Counted from the first letter of the stretch, positions 43,970 to 53,841 are shown. The stretch: 64,000 bases of DNA from Arthrobacter sp. (GCA_023264815.1 JAHFUZ010000008.1:1-64000), one strand, 5' to 3'. Translations and numbers: made by a program. The notes: generated by a model from the letters alone, not told the origin.

Positions 43970-45477
43970 CCTCCGCCACCCATGATGCCGTGGTCTCACG
44001 GCGGGGGCTCCAGTTGCCGCACACGCATGTGGACACGATCTTCGTGGACGGCGCCTGGCAGCCTTCGCGGGGCACCGGCCGGAACCCGGTGACCGACCCC
44101 GCCACGGGCGAAGTCTGGGGCTCGGTGCCGGACGGAACCCCGGAAGACGTGGACGCCGCCGTCGGGTCCGCCCAGCGCGCATTTCAGGGAGAGTGGCCCC
44201 GGCTCACCCCGTCCGAGCGGGCCGCTTACCTGCTCCGGATCGCGGACGAGGTGGAGAAGCGGGCCGAGGAGCTGTCGCTGACCAACTCCCGCGAAAACGG
44301 CTCGCCCGTGGCCGAATCCGCCGGTGCAGCCGCCAACGCGGCCGGCATTTTCCGGTACTTCGCCACGCTCGCCGGGTATCTCGAGCGGGAGGACGTCCGC
44401 CCCTTCCCGCGCGGCGGCGGCGAGTCCGTGGTCCGGCGCGAACCGCTGGGCGTCTGCGCGCTGATTGCGCCGTGGAACTTCCCCATCAACCTGGTGATCA
44501 TCAAACTGGCGCCGGCGCTGCTGGCCGGCTGCACCGTGGTGATCAAACCGGCGTCGCCCACACCGCTCTCCATCCGCGTGATCATCGACGCGGTGGCTGC
44601 GGCAGGTGTTCCGGCCGGCGTGGTGAACCTGGTAACGGGTTCCGGCAGGCTGGGGGACGTGCTGGTGAAGCACCCCGGTGTAGCCAAGGTGGCGTTTACC
44701 GGCTCGACGCCGGTGGGCCGGAAAATTGCCGCTGCCTGCGGTGAGCTGCTGCGACCGGTCACCCTGGAACTGGGCGGCAAGTCGAGCGCCATAGTGCTGC
44801 CCGACGCCGACCTGGACGCCATGTCCAAGGTCCTCATCAAGTCCTCCATGCGCAACACCGGCCAGACCTGCTACATCTCCACCCGGATTCTTGCCCCCGC
44901 CAGCCGCTACGACGAGGTGGTGGACATGGTCACCACCACCATCGCCGCCGGGAAGCAGGGCGACCCGCTCGAACCGGACACCGTGTTCGGCCCCTGCGCC
45001 ACGGAATCGCAGTACCGGACCGTGCTGGAGTACGTGGAATCCGGGCTGGCCGAGGGCGCCCGCGCCACAACCGGCGGGCGTGCCGCGACCCTGTCCGGCG
45101 GGCTGGAGAACGGCTACTTCGTGGAGCCCACCGTGTTCGCCGACGTGACCCCGGACATGCGGATCTCCCGTGAGGAGATCTTCGGGCCGGTGATCACCGT
45201 CCTCAAATACAACGACGCCGGCGGCAGTGTTGACGAGGCCGTGGCACTCGCCAACAACACCGAGTTCGGCCTGGGCGGGCTGGTGTTCGGTGCCGACGAG
45301 GATGCCGCGCTGGCCGTCGCGGACCGCATGGACACCGGCTCCGTGGGCCTGAACTTCTTCGCCTCCAACCATGCCGCACCGTTCGGCGGCCGGCACGATT
45401 CCGGCCTGGGAACCGAGTACGGGATTGAGGGCCTGAACGCGTACCTGAGCTACAAGTCGATCCACCGGAAGGTGTAG
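43966..45477 (+). CDS. creC: Aldehyde dehydrogenase, CreC-like
   Basis: The 503-residue ALDH has LIAPWNFPINLVIIKLAPALL near 165, FTGSTPVGRK, LELGGKSSAIVL (catalytic Glu near 265) and NTGQTCYISTRI (nucleophile Cys near 300). As the final enzyme of the operon it oxidises 4-hydroxybenzaldehyde to 4-hydroxybenzoate, which would then enter protocatechuate cleavage encoded elsewhere. It overlaps creD by four bases. It is not closely similar to the 23941-25320 ALDH. Confidence 0.86.
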   Translation: MTSATHDAVVSRRGLQLPHTHVDTIFVDGAWQPSRGTGRNPVTDPATGEVWGSVPDGTPEDVDAAVGSAQRAFQGEWPRLTPSERAAYLLRIADEVEKRAEELSLTNSRENGSPVAESAGAAANAAGIFRYFATLAGYLEREDVRPFPRGGGESVVRREPLGVCALIAPWNFPINLVIIKLAPALLAGCTVVIKPASPTPLSIRVIIDAVAAAGVPAGVVNLVTGSGRLGDVLVKHPGVAKVAFTGSTPVGRKIAAACGELLRPVTLELGGKSSAIVLPDADLDAMSKVLIKSSMRNTGQTCYISTRILAPASRYDEVVDMVTTTIAAGKQGDPLEPDTVFGPCATESQYRTVLEYVESGLAEGARATTGGRAATLSGGLENGYFVEPTVFADVTPDMRISREEIFGPVITVLKYNDAGGSVDEAVALANNTEFGLGGLVFGADEDAALAVADRMDTGSVGLNFFASNHAAPFGGRHDSGLGTEYGIEGLNAYLSYKSIHRKV

Positions 45478-45548
45478 GTGGGCGGCAGCTGGCGGAGCCA
45501 GTGCGGGGCGGGGGAAAATTTCCCGGACTTTTCCCTTAAGCGAGGACG

Positions 45549-45576
45549 ACGGCGGCCGCTGGGCGACCGCCGCCGT
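45549..45576. terminator. Hairpin between cre operon and protease gene
   Basis: ACGGCGGC and its complement, with a 12-base loop, lie in the 121-base convergent gap after creC. The 8-bp GC stem has no T-run, so this is a moderate candidate for a terminator serving both sides. Confidence 0.5.
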
Positions 45577-45598
45577 TCGTTGCCGGGTGGCGCCCCGC

Positions 45599-46579
45599 TT
45601 AGGAGGCTGCCGCGGCGTTGTACGTCGCCTGGATCACGGAGCCCCAGTACGGGCCGTACATTTTGGTGGAGTTGCTGCCGTAGCCGTAGCTGTTGACTGA
45701 GTTCTGGTATCCGCTGGAGCTGGTGCCGATGAACCACGGACCGCCTGAGGAGCCACCGGTCATGTTGCAGGGGATTCCCTGGGTGTTGAACTGCGGGTTG
45801 TAGGGATCGTTGGTGGCTGTGCCCGAGCAGCTCTTCAGGGATTCACCATTGAACGGCGAGGCTGCGGGGTAGCCAAATGCCTTGTAGGCCAGTCCGCGGG
45901 CGGCGTTGAACTGTACGCCGGAGGCGCCCACCACGTCGGCGAGGTTGCTGCCGTTAAGCTGGCTCATCACGGCGAAGCCGGTGTCGTACTGCATGCTGCC
46001 GGACGAGCTCCACTGGGTGGGTGCGTAGAGCGCCTTGGCCGTCCACTTCCCGTACGGTGCGGCGCCGTTAAGGTAGGCCGGCACGAACGTGAACTTGGTG
46101 GCGAAGGCGCCCGGGCCCTCATTGAGGCAGTGCCCGGCGGTGGAGACGGTGTTCCGGTTGGCCGAGGCCACCGAATTGGCCGAGCAGACGTAGTTGGTCC
46201 CGCCCAGGGTGAAGAACACCTTGCCGATGTGGGGCACCGGGTTTTCGCTGGCGTTGGCCTTCTGCTGGACCTGCGGGGCGGAGCCCTGGACCTTGGTTTC
46301 GGCCGCCTTGGCATCCTGGGCCTGGGCCGGCTTGTTAGCCTTGTCCCGGTTCATGGCTTTCTTCGCCAGCACGTCGCCCGGGATGGCCGTTCGCATGCGT
46401 TCCGGTGTCCAGTAGTCGGCGCCGCTGGTGTCGGTGACGGTGGTGCTGCTGACGCCGGCAACATCCTTGTTGTCCGACGGCGTGGGGGCCGCAGTGGCCT
46501 GCCCTGCCGAGCAAAGGGCGAACAGTGCTGCTGTGGTGAGGCTCATGAGGCTCGTGGCCAGAGTCCTGGTTGATGTCAT
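45599..46579 (-). CDS. Secreted trypsin-like serine protease
   Basis: This 326-residue protein has a signal peptide (about 30 residues, ending QATAA), a polar pro-region of about 75 residues and a chymotrypsin-fold domain: STAGHCLNEGPGAF supplies the catalytic His and MTGGSSGGPWFIG the Ser, with an Asp in between likely in the SMQYDTGFAVM segment. It resembles the extracellular V8/glutamyl-endopeptidase-like peptidases of actinobacteria. The substrate is probably external protein. It is a single gene, and its upstream region is AT-rich. Confidence 0.88.
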   Translation of the reverse strand: MTSTRTLATSLMSLTTAALFALCSAGQATAAPTPSDNKDVAGVSSTTVTDTSGADYWTPERMRTAIPGDVLAKKAMNRDKANKPAQAQDAKAAETKVQGSAPQVQQKANASENPVPHIGKVFFTLGGTNYVCSANSVASANRNTVSTAGHCLNEGPGAFATKFTFVPAYLNGAAPYGKWTAKALYAPTQWSSSGSMQYDTGFAVMSQLNGSNLADVVGASGVQFNAARGLAYKAFGYPAASPFNGESLKSCSGTATNDPYNPQFNTQGIPCNMTGGSSGGPWFIGTSSSGYQNSVNSYGYGSNSTKMYGPYWGSVIQATYNAAAAS

Positions 46580-46832
46580 AGCTGTCCTCTGTAGGTTCGG
46601 GTGAAGCGGACCTGGGTGCGGTCCACTGGGGATGAACCTATATCGTTATGACAAAGTTGTAAATAAGGATTTCTATATGGTTATCTACGCTACCGAAATT
46701 GTCATGCACGATCGGCTGGAGCGATTCCCAGGGAGGTACTGCCATAACCCGGCTGGACAGGGCCCTCGTTAGGACGGGCATCACCCGGTTGGATGGGAAA
46801 CAGACCCTCCCCAACCACCGAACGGAGCCAGC

Positions 46833-48038
46833 GTGACCGCCGTCGAAACCCCCAGGCCCGCCCGTGAACTGGCCGTGGGCCGCCCGCTGGCCGTGGTGCT
46901 CGGCCTCCTGACCGTCTTCGGCCCGATCTCCATGGACCTCTACCTCCCGGTCCTGCCTGCCCTGACCGCCGAATTGCGCAGCACTACGTCCGTGGCCCAG
47001 CTGACCATTACCGCCTGCCTGCTGGGGCTCGCCATCGGCCAGGTGGTTGCCGGACCCCTCTCGGACCGCCTCGGGCGGCGGAAACCGCTGCTGATCGGCG
47101 TGGTGGCGTACACGGTCACGTCCGTCCTCTGCGCGCTGAGCCCCACCATCGAAGCCCTCATCCTCGCCCGGTTCGTGCAGGGGTTGGCTGGCGCCGTGGG
47201 CATCGTTATCGCGCAGGCGGCCGGGCGGGACGTGTATTCGGGCGGAAAGCTGCTTCGCTACTACGGCCGGCTCACGGTCCTGGGCGGACTGGCAGCCATC
47301 ATTGGCCCCGTCATTGGCGGCCAACTTGCCGCGGTCACCGACTGGCGCGGCGTGTTCCTGTTCCTTGCGGCCATCGGCGTGGCCATCCTGCTGGCATCGC
47401 TGCTGATTTTCCGGGAGACGCTGCCGGCGGACCGTCGCATTGCCGGGGGCCTGGCCCACACGCTCCGGGATTTCCGCCGCCTCCTCGCCGACCGCGTGTT
47501 CGTCGGGGCAGTGCTGATCACAGGCTTCACCTATGCAGCCATCTTCGCCTACCTGAGCGGGGCCACCTACATCCTCCAGGGCGTCTACGGGCTCTCCCCG
47601 CAGGGTTACTCGTTCGCATTCGGGCTGAACTCGCTGGGGTTCATGGTGTTCGGGTTCATTGCCGGCCGCCTGTCGGAGCGGTGGTCCGAGCGGGGGACCC
47701 TCACCGTTGGCCTGATCATGACGGGCGCCGGGGCCCTGGGCCTGCTGGCGACGGCACTCCTGCACCTGCCGCTGATGGCCATCGTCCTGTCCCTGTTCAC
47801 CATGGTCAGCGGCGCGGCCGTCACCAGTCCGCCGGCCACGTCGCTGGCACTCAAGGACTACCCCGATATCGCTGGCACCGCCTCGTCCCTGCTGGGTCTG
47901 GCCCGCTTCGCTTTCGGCGGCTTCGCTGCGCCGCTGGTGGGCATCGGCGGAGCCACCAACGCCGTTCCGTTCGGCCTGGTGGCAACCGCTTCCGCCGCGG
48001 CCGCGCTGCTGTGCCTGGGGCTGGTGGGGAAACGGTAG
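46833..48038 (+). CDS. Bcr/CflA-family multidrug MFS transporter
   Basis: The 401-residue protein has twelve predicted spans and Bcr/CflA motifs: LTVFGPISMDLYLPVLPALT in helix 1, ITACLLGLAIGQVVAGPLSDRLGRRKPLL and ARFVQGLAGAVG in helix 4. Such proteins export bicyclomycin, chloramphenicol-like drugs, sulfonamides or small metabolites. The start is a GTG preceded by GGAG. It lies 255 bases from the divergently read protease gene. A short candidate upstream peptide (46677-46772) is noted in the findings. Confidence 0.85.
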   Translation: MTAVETPRPARELAVGRPLAVVLGLLTVFGPISMDLYLPVLPALTAELRSTTSVAQLTITACLLGLAIGQVVAGPLSDRLGRRKPLLIGVVAYTVTSVLCALSPTIEALILARFVQGLAGAVGIVIAQAAGRDVYSGGKLLRYYGRLTVLGGLAAIIGPVIGGQLAAVTDWRGVFLFLAAIGVAILLASLLIFRETLPADRRIAGGLAHTLRDFRRLLADRVFVGAVLITGFTYAAIFAYLSGATYILQGVYGLSPQGYSFAFGLNSLGFMVFGFIAGRLSERWSERGTLTVGLIMTGAGALGLLATALLHLPLMAIVLSLFTMVSGAAVTSPPATSLALKDYPDIAGTASSLLGLARFAFGGFAAPLVGIGGATNAVPFGLVATASAAAALLCLGLVGKR

Positions 48039-48173
48039 CCCGGCTGCCCCAGTGCAGTGAGCGGAGCCACCCGGCGGCCAGCATCCTGACCGCCCGGTAG
48101 TCTGGAGTGGCCGCCGGGGCCTGCCCTGGCGCCACGTCCGTTTGTCACCGCCGCTAAACGAAACGAACGCCTT

Positions 48174-48992
48174 ATGACCAATGACGATCTTCGGCCTGTC
48201 TACTTCCTCTCCGACAGCACCGGCATCACCGCGGAAACGCTCGGCAACACGCTGCTGACGCAGTTCCCGGCCAACAATTTCGACCGCATCACGGTCCCTT
48301 TCATCACCACGGTGGAACAGGCCAAGAATGTGGTGGCCACCATCGACGGGCTGATCGGCGCCGGCCCGCGGCCGATTGTTTTTTCCACCGCCGTCAGCAC
48401 TGACATCCGGCAGACCCTCGCCACCAGCCAGGGAATTGTGGTGGACCTGATCGGGACGCACCTCGGCCAGCTGGAACAGGCCCTCGGCTCCCCGGCCAGT
48501 GCCGTGACGGGCCGGGCCCACGGCCTGGGCAACGCCGAGCGGTACCAGTCCCGGATGGCGGCCGTCGAGTACGCCATGGAGCACGACGACGGCCAGTCGC
48601 TGCGGGCGCTGGAAAAGGCGCAGGTCATCCTGGTGGCACCATCCCGCTGCGGAAAAACGCCCACCACCATGTACCTGGCCCTGCAGCACGGCATCTTCGC
48701 GGCGAACTTCCCGCTGGTGGACGAGGACTTCCAGCGCGAAGGGCTGCCCAAGCCGCTGCGGCCCTTTGTTGAGAAGTGTTTCGGGCTCTCCTCCAACCCG
48801 CTGCGGCTGAGCCAGATCCGCACCGAACGGCGCCGCGGCTCACCCTATGCGTCGCTGCGCCAGTGCGGTTTTGAGCTGCGCAGTGCGGAGCAGCTGTATG
48901 TCTCCCACCGGATCCCGTACCTGAACTCAGCCTCGGTTTCCGTGGAGGAGATGGCCGCCACCATCCTGCAGCGGATGAACCTCAAGCATTAG
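48174..48992 (+). CDS. ppsR: PEP synthase regulatory kinase/pyrophosphorylase
   Basis: This 272-residue DUF299/PDRP protein opens VYFLSDSTGITAETLGNTLL and has a P-loop APSRCGKTPTT near residue 155. The family switches PEP synthase or pyruvate phosphate dikinase off and on by ADP-dependent phosphorylation and Pi-dependent removal of the phosphate on an active-site Thr. The partner, ppsA, is the next gene. The Thr in its GGRTCH motif would be the target. The call as regulator of PEP synthase rather than dikinase rests on that neighbour. Confidence 0.9.
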   Translation: MTNDDLRPVYFLSDSTGITAETLGNTLLTQFPANNFDRITVPFITTVEQAKNVVATIDGLIGAGPRPIVFSTAVSTDIRQTLATSQGIVVDLIGTHLGQLEQALGSPASAVTGRAHGLGNAERYQSRMAAVEYAMEHDDGQSLRALEKAQVILVAPSRCGKTPTTMYLALQHGIFAANFPLVDEDFQREGLPKPLRPFVEKCFGLSSNPLRLSQIRTERRRGSPYASLRQCGFELRSAEQLYVSHRIPYLNSASVSVEEMAATILQRMNLKH

Positions 48993-49144
48993 GGAAAATT
49001 TTCACAATCACAGTGTGGCGGACATCATGTTGGAAAGAGCCCGCTTGACCTGTCACTGTAGACAGGATTCGCGCCCATCAACCGGCCACAGCCGGGAGCG
49101 GGGCGGCGCCCTCGTATGCCATCATCTGCAAAGGAGCAGCAATT

Positions 49145-51556
49145 ATGACGACAGATATCCTGTGGTTCTCCGAACTCGGACTCAAGGACCTGGACCGGGT
49201 GGGTGGCAAGAACGCCTCCCTTGGCGAGATGGTGCAGAACCTGACGTCCGCGGGCGTGCAGGTCCCGGACGGCTTCGCCACCACGGCCGACGCCTACCGC
49301 AGCTTCCTGGCTGATTCCGGCCTGGACCAAAAGATTGCCGACCGCATGCTGGGCCTGGACACGGACGACGTGACCGCCCTCGCCGCCGCCGGCCAGGAAA
49401 TCCGCACCCTCATGCGCGAGACGCCCTTCCTGCCGGACTTTGAAGCCCAGATCCGCGATGCCTACCAGAAGCTCGTTGACAAGCACGGCGGCTCCGAGGA
49501 CCTGTCCTGGGCCGTCCGTTCCAGCGCCACGGCGGAAGACCTCCCGGATGCTTCCTTCGCAGGGCAGCAGGAAACCTTCCTGAACGTCCGCGGCATCGAG
49601 AACATCCTGCTCGCCATCAAGGACGTCTTCGCCTCGCTCTACAACGACCGCGCCATCGCCTACCGTGTGCACCACAAGTTCGAGCACGCCGACGTGGCAC
49701 TTTCGGCGGGCATCCAGCGCATGGTGCGCTCCGACGTCGGGGCCTCCGGCGTGATGTTCACCATGGACACCGAGTCAGGGTTCCAGGACGCCGTGTTCGT
49801 CACCTCCTCCTACGGCCTCGGCGAGGCCGTAGTCCAGGGTGCCGTGAACCCTGATGAGTTCTACGTCTACAAGCCCGCCCTCAAGGCAGGCCGCCCTGCC
49901 ATCCTGAAGCGCGGACTGGGCGAGAAGGCCCTGCAGATGACGTACACGAACAGCCAGGAAATCGGCCGCACCATTGACTTCGTGCCCGTCGAGGCATCGC
50001 TGCGGAACCGCTTCAGCCTGACCGACGAGGACGTCGAGCAGCTCGCCCGGCACGCCATCGCCATCGAGAACCACTACGGCCGCCCCATGGACATTGAATG
50101 GGGCAAGGACGGGATCGACGGCGGCCTGTACATCCTGCAGGCACGCCCGGAAACCGTGCAGTCCCGCCGCGCCGCGGGCAGCCTGAGCCGCTTCCGCCTC
50201 AACGGGACAGGCCGCGTGCTCGCCGAAGGCCGTGCCATCGGCCAGCGCATCGGTGCCGGCAGCGTCCGCATCCTGACCTCCATCGACCAGATGGCCGCGT
50301 TCAAGACCGGCGACGTCCTCGTGGCGGACATGACCGATCCCGACTGGGAACCGATCATGAAGCGCGCGTCCGCCATTGTCACCAACCGCGGCGGACGCAC
50401 CTGCCACGCGGCCATCATCGCCCGCGAACTGGGGATCCCCGCCGTCGTCGGTACCGGTGACGCCACCAACGCACTCGCCGACGGCCTCGACGTGACCGTC
50501 ACCTGCGCGGACGGCGAGACCGGCCTGATCTACGAAGGGCTCCTGGACTTCACGGTCGAGGAAACCGAAGTCACCCAGCTGCCCGAAGCCCCGGTCAAGG
50601 TCATGATGAACGTGGGCACCCCGGAGCAGGCATTCACCTTCGCCCAGTTGCCCAACCACGGCGTGGGCCTGGCGCGGCTGGAATTCATCATCAACCGCCA
50701 GATCGGCATCCACCCCAAGGCGCTGCTGAACCTGGACGACCAGCCCGCCGAGGTGGCTGCGGAGATCCGCGAACGGATCGCCGCGTACAGCAGCCCGCGG
50801 GAGTACTACATCAAGCGCCTGTCTGAGGGCGTGGCCACCATTGCCGCAGCGTTCGCGCCGCACCCGGTGATTGTGCGCATGTCCGACTTCAAGTCAAACG
50901 AGTACGCCAACCTGATCGGTGGGCCCGCGTACGAGCCGCACGAAGAGAACCCGATGCTGGGCTTCCGTGGCGCCTCACGGTACCTGGACCCGTCCTTCCG
51001 CGACTGCTTCGACCTCGAGTGCGAGGCCCTGTCCTTCGTCCGCAACGAGATGGGCCTGACCAACGTCAAGCTGATGATCCCGTTTGTGCGCACCCTGGAC
51101 GAGGCCCGCGGCGTCATCGAACTGCTGGCCGAGAACGGCCTGGTGCGCGGCGAGAACGGCCTCGAAGTCATTATGATGTGCGAGATCCCGTCCAACGCCC
51201 TGCTGGCCGATGACTTCCTGGAGTACTTCGATGGCTTCTCCATCGGTTCCAACGACATGACCCAGCTGTCCCTGGGCCTGGACCGTGACTCGGCGATCAT
51301 CTCCGGCGGATTCGACGAGCGCGATCCCGCCGTCAAGAAGCTCCTGAGCATGGCCATCAAGGCCTGCAAGGAGCGCGGCAAGTACGTGGGTATCTGCGGC
51401 CAGGGCCCCAGCGACCACGCTGACTTCGCCGAGTGGCTCGTCGGCGAGGGCATTGATTCCGTGTCCCTGAACCCGGACACCGTGGTGGACACCTGGCTGC
51501 GCCTGGCCGGCGAGGGCGCGGGCGCCAAGGCCGTTGAGACGGCTGGCGCGCTCTAA
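49145..51556 (+). CDS. ppsA: Phosphoenolpyruvate synthase
   Basis: The 803-residue enzyme makes PEP from pyruvate and ATP, the gluconeogenic step needed when growing on aromatic acids. Domains are an N-terminal ATP-grasp ([20 protein letters not shown] near 120), a swivelling domain with [15 protein letters not shown] (phospho-His421) and a C-terminal pyruvate/PEP barrel ([27 protein letters not shown] with the catalytic Cys). It is full length. It is homologous to the split CreI/CreH pair. A strong terminator follows 11 bases downstream. Confidence 0.93.
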   Translation: MTTDILWFSELGLKDLDRVGGKNASLGEMVQNLTSAGVQVPDGFATTADAYRSFLADSGLDQKIADRMLGLDTDDVTALAAAGQEIRTLMRETPFLPDFEAQIRDAYQKLVDKHGGSEDLSWAVRSSATAEDLPDASFAGQQETFLNVRGIENILLAIKDVFASLYNDRAIAYRVHHKFEHADVALSAGIQRMVRSDVGASGVMFTMDTESGFQDAVFVTSSYGLGEAVVQGAVNPDEFYVYKPALKAGRPAILKRGLGEKALQMTYTNSQEIGRTIDFVPVEASLRNRFSLTDEDVEQLARHAIAIENHYGRPMDIEWGKDGIDGGLYILQARPETVQSRRAAGSLSRFRLNGTGRVLAEGRAIGQRIGAGSVRILTSIDQMAAFKTGDVLVADMTDPDWEPIMKRASAIVTNRGGRTCHAAIIARELGIPAVVGTGDATNALADGLDVTVTCADGETGLIYEGLLDFTVEETEVTQLPEAPVKVMMNVGTPEQAFTFAQLPNHGVGLARLEFIINRQIGIHPKALLNLDDQPAEVAAEIRERIAAYSSPREYYIKRLSEGVATIAAAFAPHPVIVRMSDFKSNEYANLIGGPAYEPHEENPMLGFRGASRYLDPSFRDCFDLECEALSFVRNEMGLTNVKLMIPFVRTLDEARGVIELLAENGLVRGENGLEVIMMCEIPSNALLADDFLEYFDGFSIGSNDMTQLSLGLDRDSAIISGGFDERDPAVKKLLSMAIKACKERGKYVGICGQGPSDHADFAEWLVGEGIDSVSLNPDTVVDTWLRLAGEGAGAKAVETAGAL

Positions 51557-51567
51557 CCCAAGCCGAC

Positions 51568-51617
51568 AAAAAAGGAAGTGGCGGGTGGACCTTGGTCCGC
51601 CCGCCGCTTCCTTTTTT
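51568..51617. terminator. Bidirectional terminator between ppsA and bsaP
   Basis: A long stem (A6-GGAAG, wobble, GGCGGG, wobble, GGACC, two-base loop and complement) ends in T6 on the plus strand and in T6 on the minus strand, serving the convergent ppsA and bsaP genes. It is the best intrinsic terminator in the window. Confidence 0.92.
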
Positions 51618-51621
51618 CGCG

Positions 51622-51903
51622 TCAACTGGCGAGCACGCCGTGGCGGGAGCACTCCGCCGACCAGCCGATCGGGGTGACCTGGACTTTCATGCGGCGCCCG
51701 CAGGCGGTGCAGTAGCGCGGCGGCTCCAGCTGCAGCAGCACCTCGCACTGCCGGTGGGCGTACGACGGCGGCGCGTCACCGCCGTCGTACGCCTCCCCGC
51801 AGTGCCCGCAGAACTCACCGGTGGTTGAGCCTGTCGAAACTGGGGCCACGACCGCCGGGTTCCCTGGCCGAGCTTGCGAGGTTAGGGAGCGGTTGGGGAT
51901 CAC
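51622..51903 (-). CDS. bsaP: Biotin synthase auxiliary protein-like, Cys-rich
   Basis: The 93-residue protein carries two cysteine pairs plus a third: [13 protein letters not shown] near 31-37, [12 protein letters not shown] near 64-72 and AECSRHG. It fits the small BsaP proteins that support BioB turnover in actinobacteria, probably by iron-sulfur handling. A GTG at 51903 overlaps the bioB stop by four bases, so it is coupled to biotin synthase. The first 30 residues are low-complexity and come from a repeat (51819-51888), so the conserved core begins near residue 30. Confidence 0.8.
   Translation of the reverse strand: MIPNRSLTSQARPGNPAVVAPVSTGSTTGEFCGHCGEAYDGGDAPPSYAHRQCEVLLQLEPPRYCTACGRRMKVQVTPIGWSAECSRHGVLAS
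51819..51888. repeat. Dispersed repeat fragment inside bsaP 5' end
   Basis: A GGTGGTTGAGCCTGTCGAAAC segment, a type of element I recognise as frequent in Arthrobacter-like genomes, is followed by CCGAGCTTGCGAGG at 51868-51881. The reverse complement of the latter, CCTCGCAAGCTCGG, recurs at 57628-57641 in the ureD repeat. It is placed so that it is translated as the N-terminus of BsaP. Confidence 0.6.
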
Positions 51904-52925
51904 AGCGTCTTCTGGAGTTCCCGGATGGGCATGTTCAGTTCCACCAGGAGATTCAGGTCCGCGGTGGCGGGACGGCCCAGGGTGGTGAGGTAGTTGCCGA
52001 CGATGACGGCGTTGATGCCGCCGAGCAGTCCTTCGCGGGTGCCGAGGTCGCCGAGGGTGAGTTCCCGGCCGCCGGCGTAGCGCAACACGGTGCGGGGCAT
52101 GGCGAGCCGGAACGCGGCGATGGCCCGCAGGGCATCCTTGCCGTCCATGATGCCCTGGTTTTCCAGCGGTGTTCCGGGCCTCGGGTTGAGGAAGTTGAGC
52201 GGGACTTCGTGGGGCTCGAGGGCGGCGAGCTGGGCTGCGAGTTCGGCGCGCTGTTCGAGGGTTTCGCCCATGCCGATCAGGGCGCCGCAGCAAAGTTCCA
52301 TGCCGGCGGCCTTGACCATGGCGCAGGTTTCAAGGCGTTCCTCGTAGCTGTGGGTGGTGACCACTTCGGGGAAGTAGCTGCGGGCGGTTTCGAGGTTGTG
52401 GTTGTAGCGGTGCACCCCCCATTCGGCGAGCTGGTCCACCTGGCGCTGGGTGAGCATGCCCAGGGAGCAGGCGATGTTGATGTCCACTTCTTCGTTGATG
52501 CGGTCGATGGCGAACTTGATCTGGTTCATCAGTTTGATGTCCGGTCCCCGGACGGCGGCGACGATGCAGAACTCGGTGGCTCCGGTGGCGGCGGTTTCCT
52601 TGGCGGCTTTGACCAGTTCCGGGATGTCCAGCCAGACGCCCCTTACCGGGCTGTCAAAGAGGCCGGACTGGCTGCAGAAGTGGCAGTCCTCGGGGCAGCC
52701 GCCGGTCTTGATGGAGATGATTCCTTCTACCTCCACGTCTTCGCCGCAGTGCTTCAGGCGCACCTCGTGGGCGAGCTGCAGGGCGGCGGGCAGGGCCTCG
52801 TCCGGCAGTTGGAGGATTTCAACAAGCTGGGCTTCGGTCAGGCCGATGCCGTCCTCGAGGACCTGCCGGCGGGCCGTCTCCAGAATTGCGTGGCTGGCGG
52901 TGGCGGGGTGTGCCTGAATCGTCAT
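51900..52925 (-). CDS. bioB: Biotin synthase
   Basis: The 341-residue radical-SAM enzyme has [13 protein letters not shown] (CxxxCxxC binding the 4Fe-4S cluster near residue 60) and the BioB blocks [35 protein letters not shown] (split: [20 protein letters not shown]) and GALIGMGET. It inserts sulfur into dethiobiotin. The ATG at 52925 has AAAGGA upstream; the open frame extends far beyond. It is divergent from the urease operon (271-base gap with no clear operator). Biotin is also the cofactor of the carboxylase at 15357. Confidence 0.93.
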   Translation of the reverse strand: MTIQAHPATASHAILETARRQVLEDGIGLTEAQLVEILQLPDEALPAALQLAHEVRLKHCGEDVEVEGIISIKTGGCPEDCHFCSQSGLFDSPVRGVWLDIPELVKAAKETAATGATEFCIVAAVRGPDIKLMNQIKFAIDRINEEVDINIACSLGMLTQRQVDQLAEWGVHRYNHNLETARSYFPEVVTTHSYEERLETCAMVKAAGMELCCGALIGMGETLEQRAELAAQLAALEPHEVPLNFLNPRPGTPLENQGIMDGKDALRAIAAFRLAMPRTVLRYAGGRELTLGDLGTREGLLGGINAVIVGNYLTTLGRPATADLNLLVELNMPIRELQKTL

Positions 52926-53196
52926 TGATTGTCCTTTGCGCTGGGTGGATGGATGCCTCACCGCCGACACTACTTTCAGGCTAAACGGTGGATTTTGTCC
53001 GGTCCCCACAATAAGACGGCCGTTCGTTTGTTTCTGGGGCGGGCCGCCTGCGAGCCCCCCGAAATCTGGCGGAAACCTGACCCGCCTACGCTGATCCTGA
53101 CAAACTGCCACGGAGGCGCCGGACGCAAGAGCTGGCCATGCACGTTCCTCCGGGTCTATAAACGAAGGACCGTGCCCGGCCGCCGAAGGGAACCTG

Positions 53197-53499
53197 ATGC
53201 ATCTGATGCCCCGTGAGCAGGAGAAGCTCATGATTGTGGTGGCGGCCGATCTGGCCAGGCGGCGGCAGTCCCGCGGCCTGAAGCTCAACTTTCCCGAGGC
53301 CGTGGCCATCATCAGCTACGAGCTCATCGAAGGCGCCCGGGACGGCCGCACCGTGGCGGACCTGATGAGCTACGGCACCACCGTCCTCACCCGGGAGGAC
53401 GTGATGGAAGGCGTCCCGGAGATGATCCACGACGTCCAGATCGAGGCCACCTTCCCTGACGGCACCAAGCTCGTCACCGTCCACGATCCCATCCGATAG
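53197..53499 (+). CDS. ureA: Urease gamma subunit
   Basis: This 100-residue small urease subunit opens [23 protein letters not shown] (shown in part as [17 protein letters not shown]) and has [22 protein letters not shown]. It is the first gene of ureABCEFGD, all on the plus strand and closely spaced. The upstream 270 bases contain no nitrogen-regulator site that I can defend. Confidence 0.92.
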   Translation: MHLMPREQEKLMIVVAADLARRRQSRGLKLNFPEAVAIISYELIEGARDGRTVADLMSYGTTVLTREDVMEGVPEMIHDVQIEATFPDGTKLVTVHDPIR

Positions 53500-53506
53500 G
53501 CAGGCC

Positions 53507-53841
53507 ATGATCCCCGGCGAATACATCCTCAGGCCCGAACCGGTAACGGTGAACGCCGGACGCGAGGCGGCCGACGTCGTCGTCACCAACACCGGTGACC
53601 GCCCCGTCCAGGTGGGCTCGCACTTCCACTTTGCCGAGGCGAACGCGGCCCTCCAGTTTGACCGTGAGGCCGCCTACGGCCGCAGGCTGGACATCCCCGC
53701 CGGAACCGCGGCGCGGTTCGAGCCAGGGGACAGCAGGACCGTCCGGCTGATTAGGCTCGCGGGCCGCCGGGAAGTCTACGGCTTCAGCAACGCCGTCAAC
53801 GGACCGCTCGACGGCGGCACTCGTCCGGGAGGGGACGTCCA

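Noticed and set aside
45512..45524. GGGAAAATTTCCC palindrome after creC
   Set aside because: It is short and symmetric but lies downstream of the operon with no gene start near, and there is no second copy in comparable positions. It is probably chance or part of the terminator region.
46638..48689. 683-codon open frame on the minus strand opposite the Bcr/CflA and ppsR genes
   Set aside because: It is low-complexity His/Gly/Gln-rich sequence antisense to two well-supported genes, an effect of high GC3. No family motif is present.
52926..53196. Possible biotin or nitrogen operator between bioB and ureA
   Set aside because: I looked for BioQ-like and GlnR-like dyads in the divergent gap and found none that I could defend.
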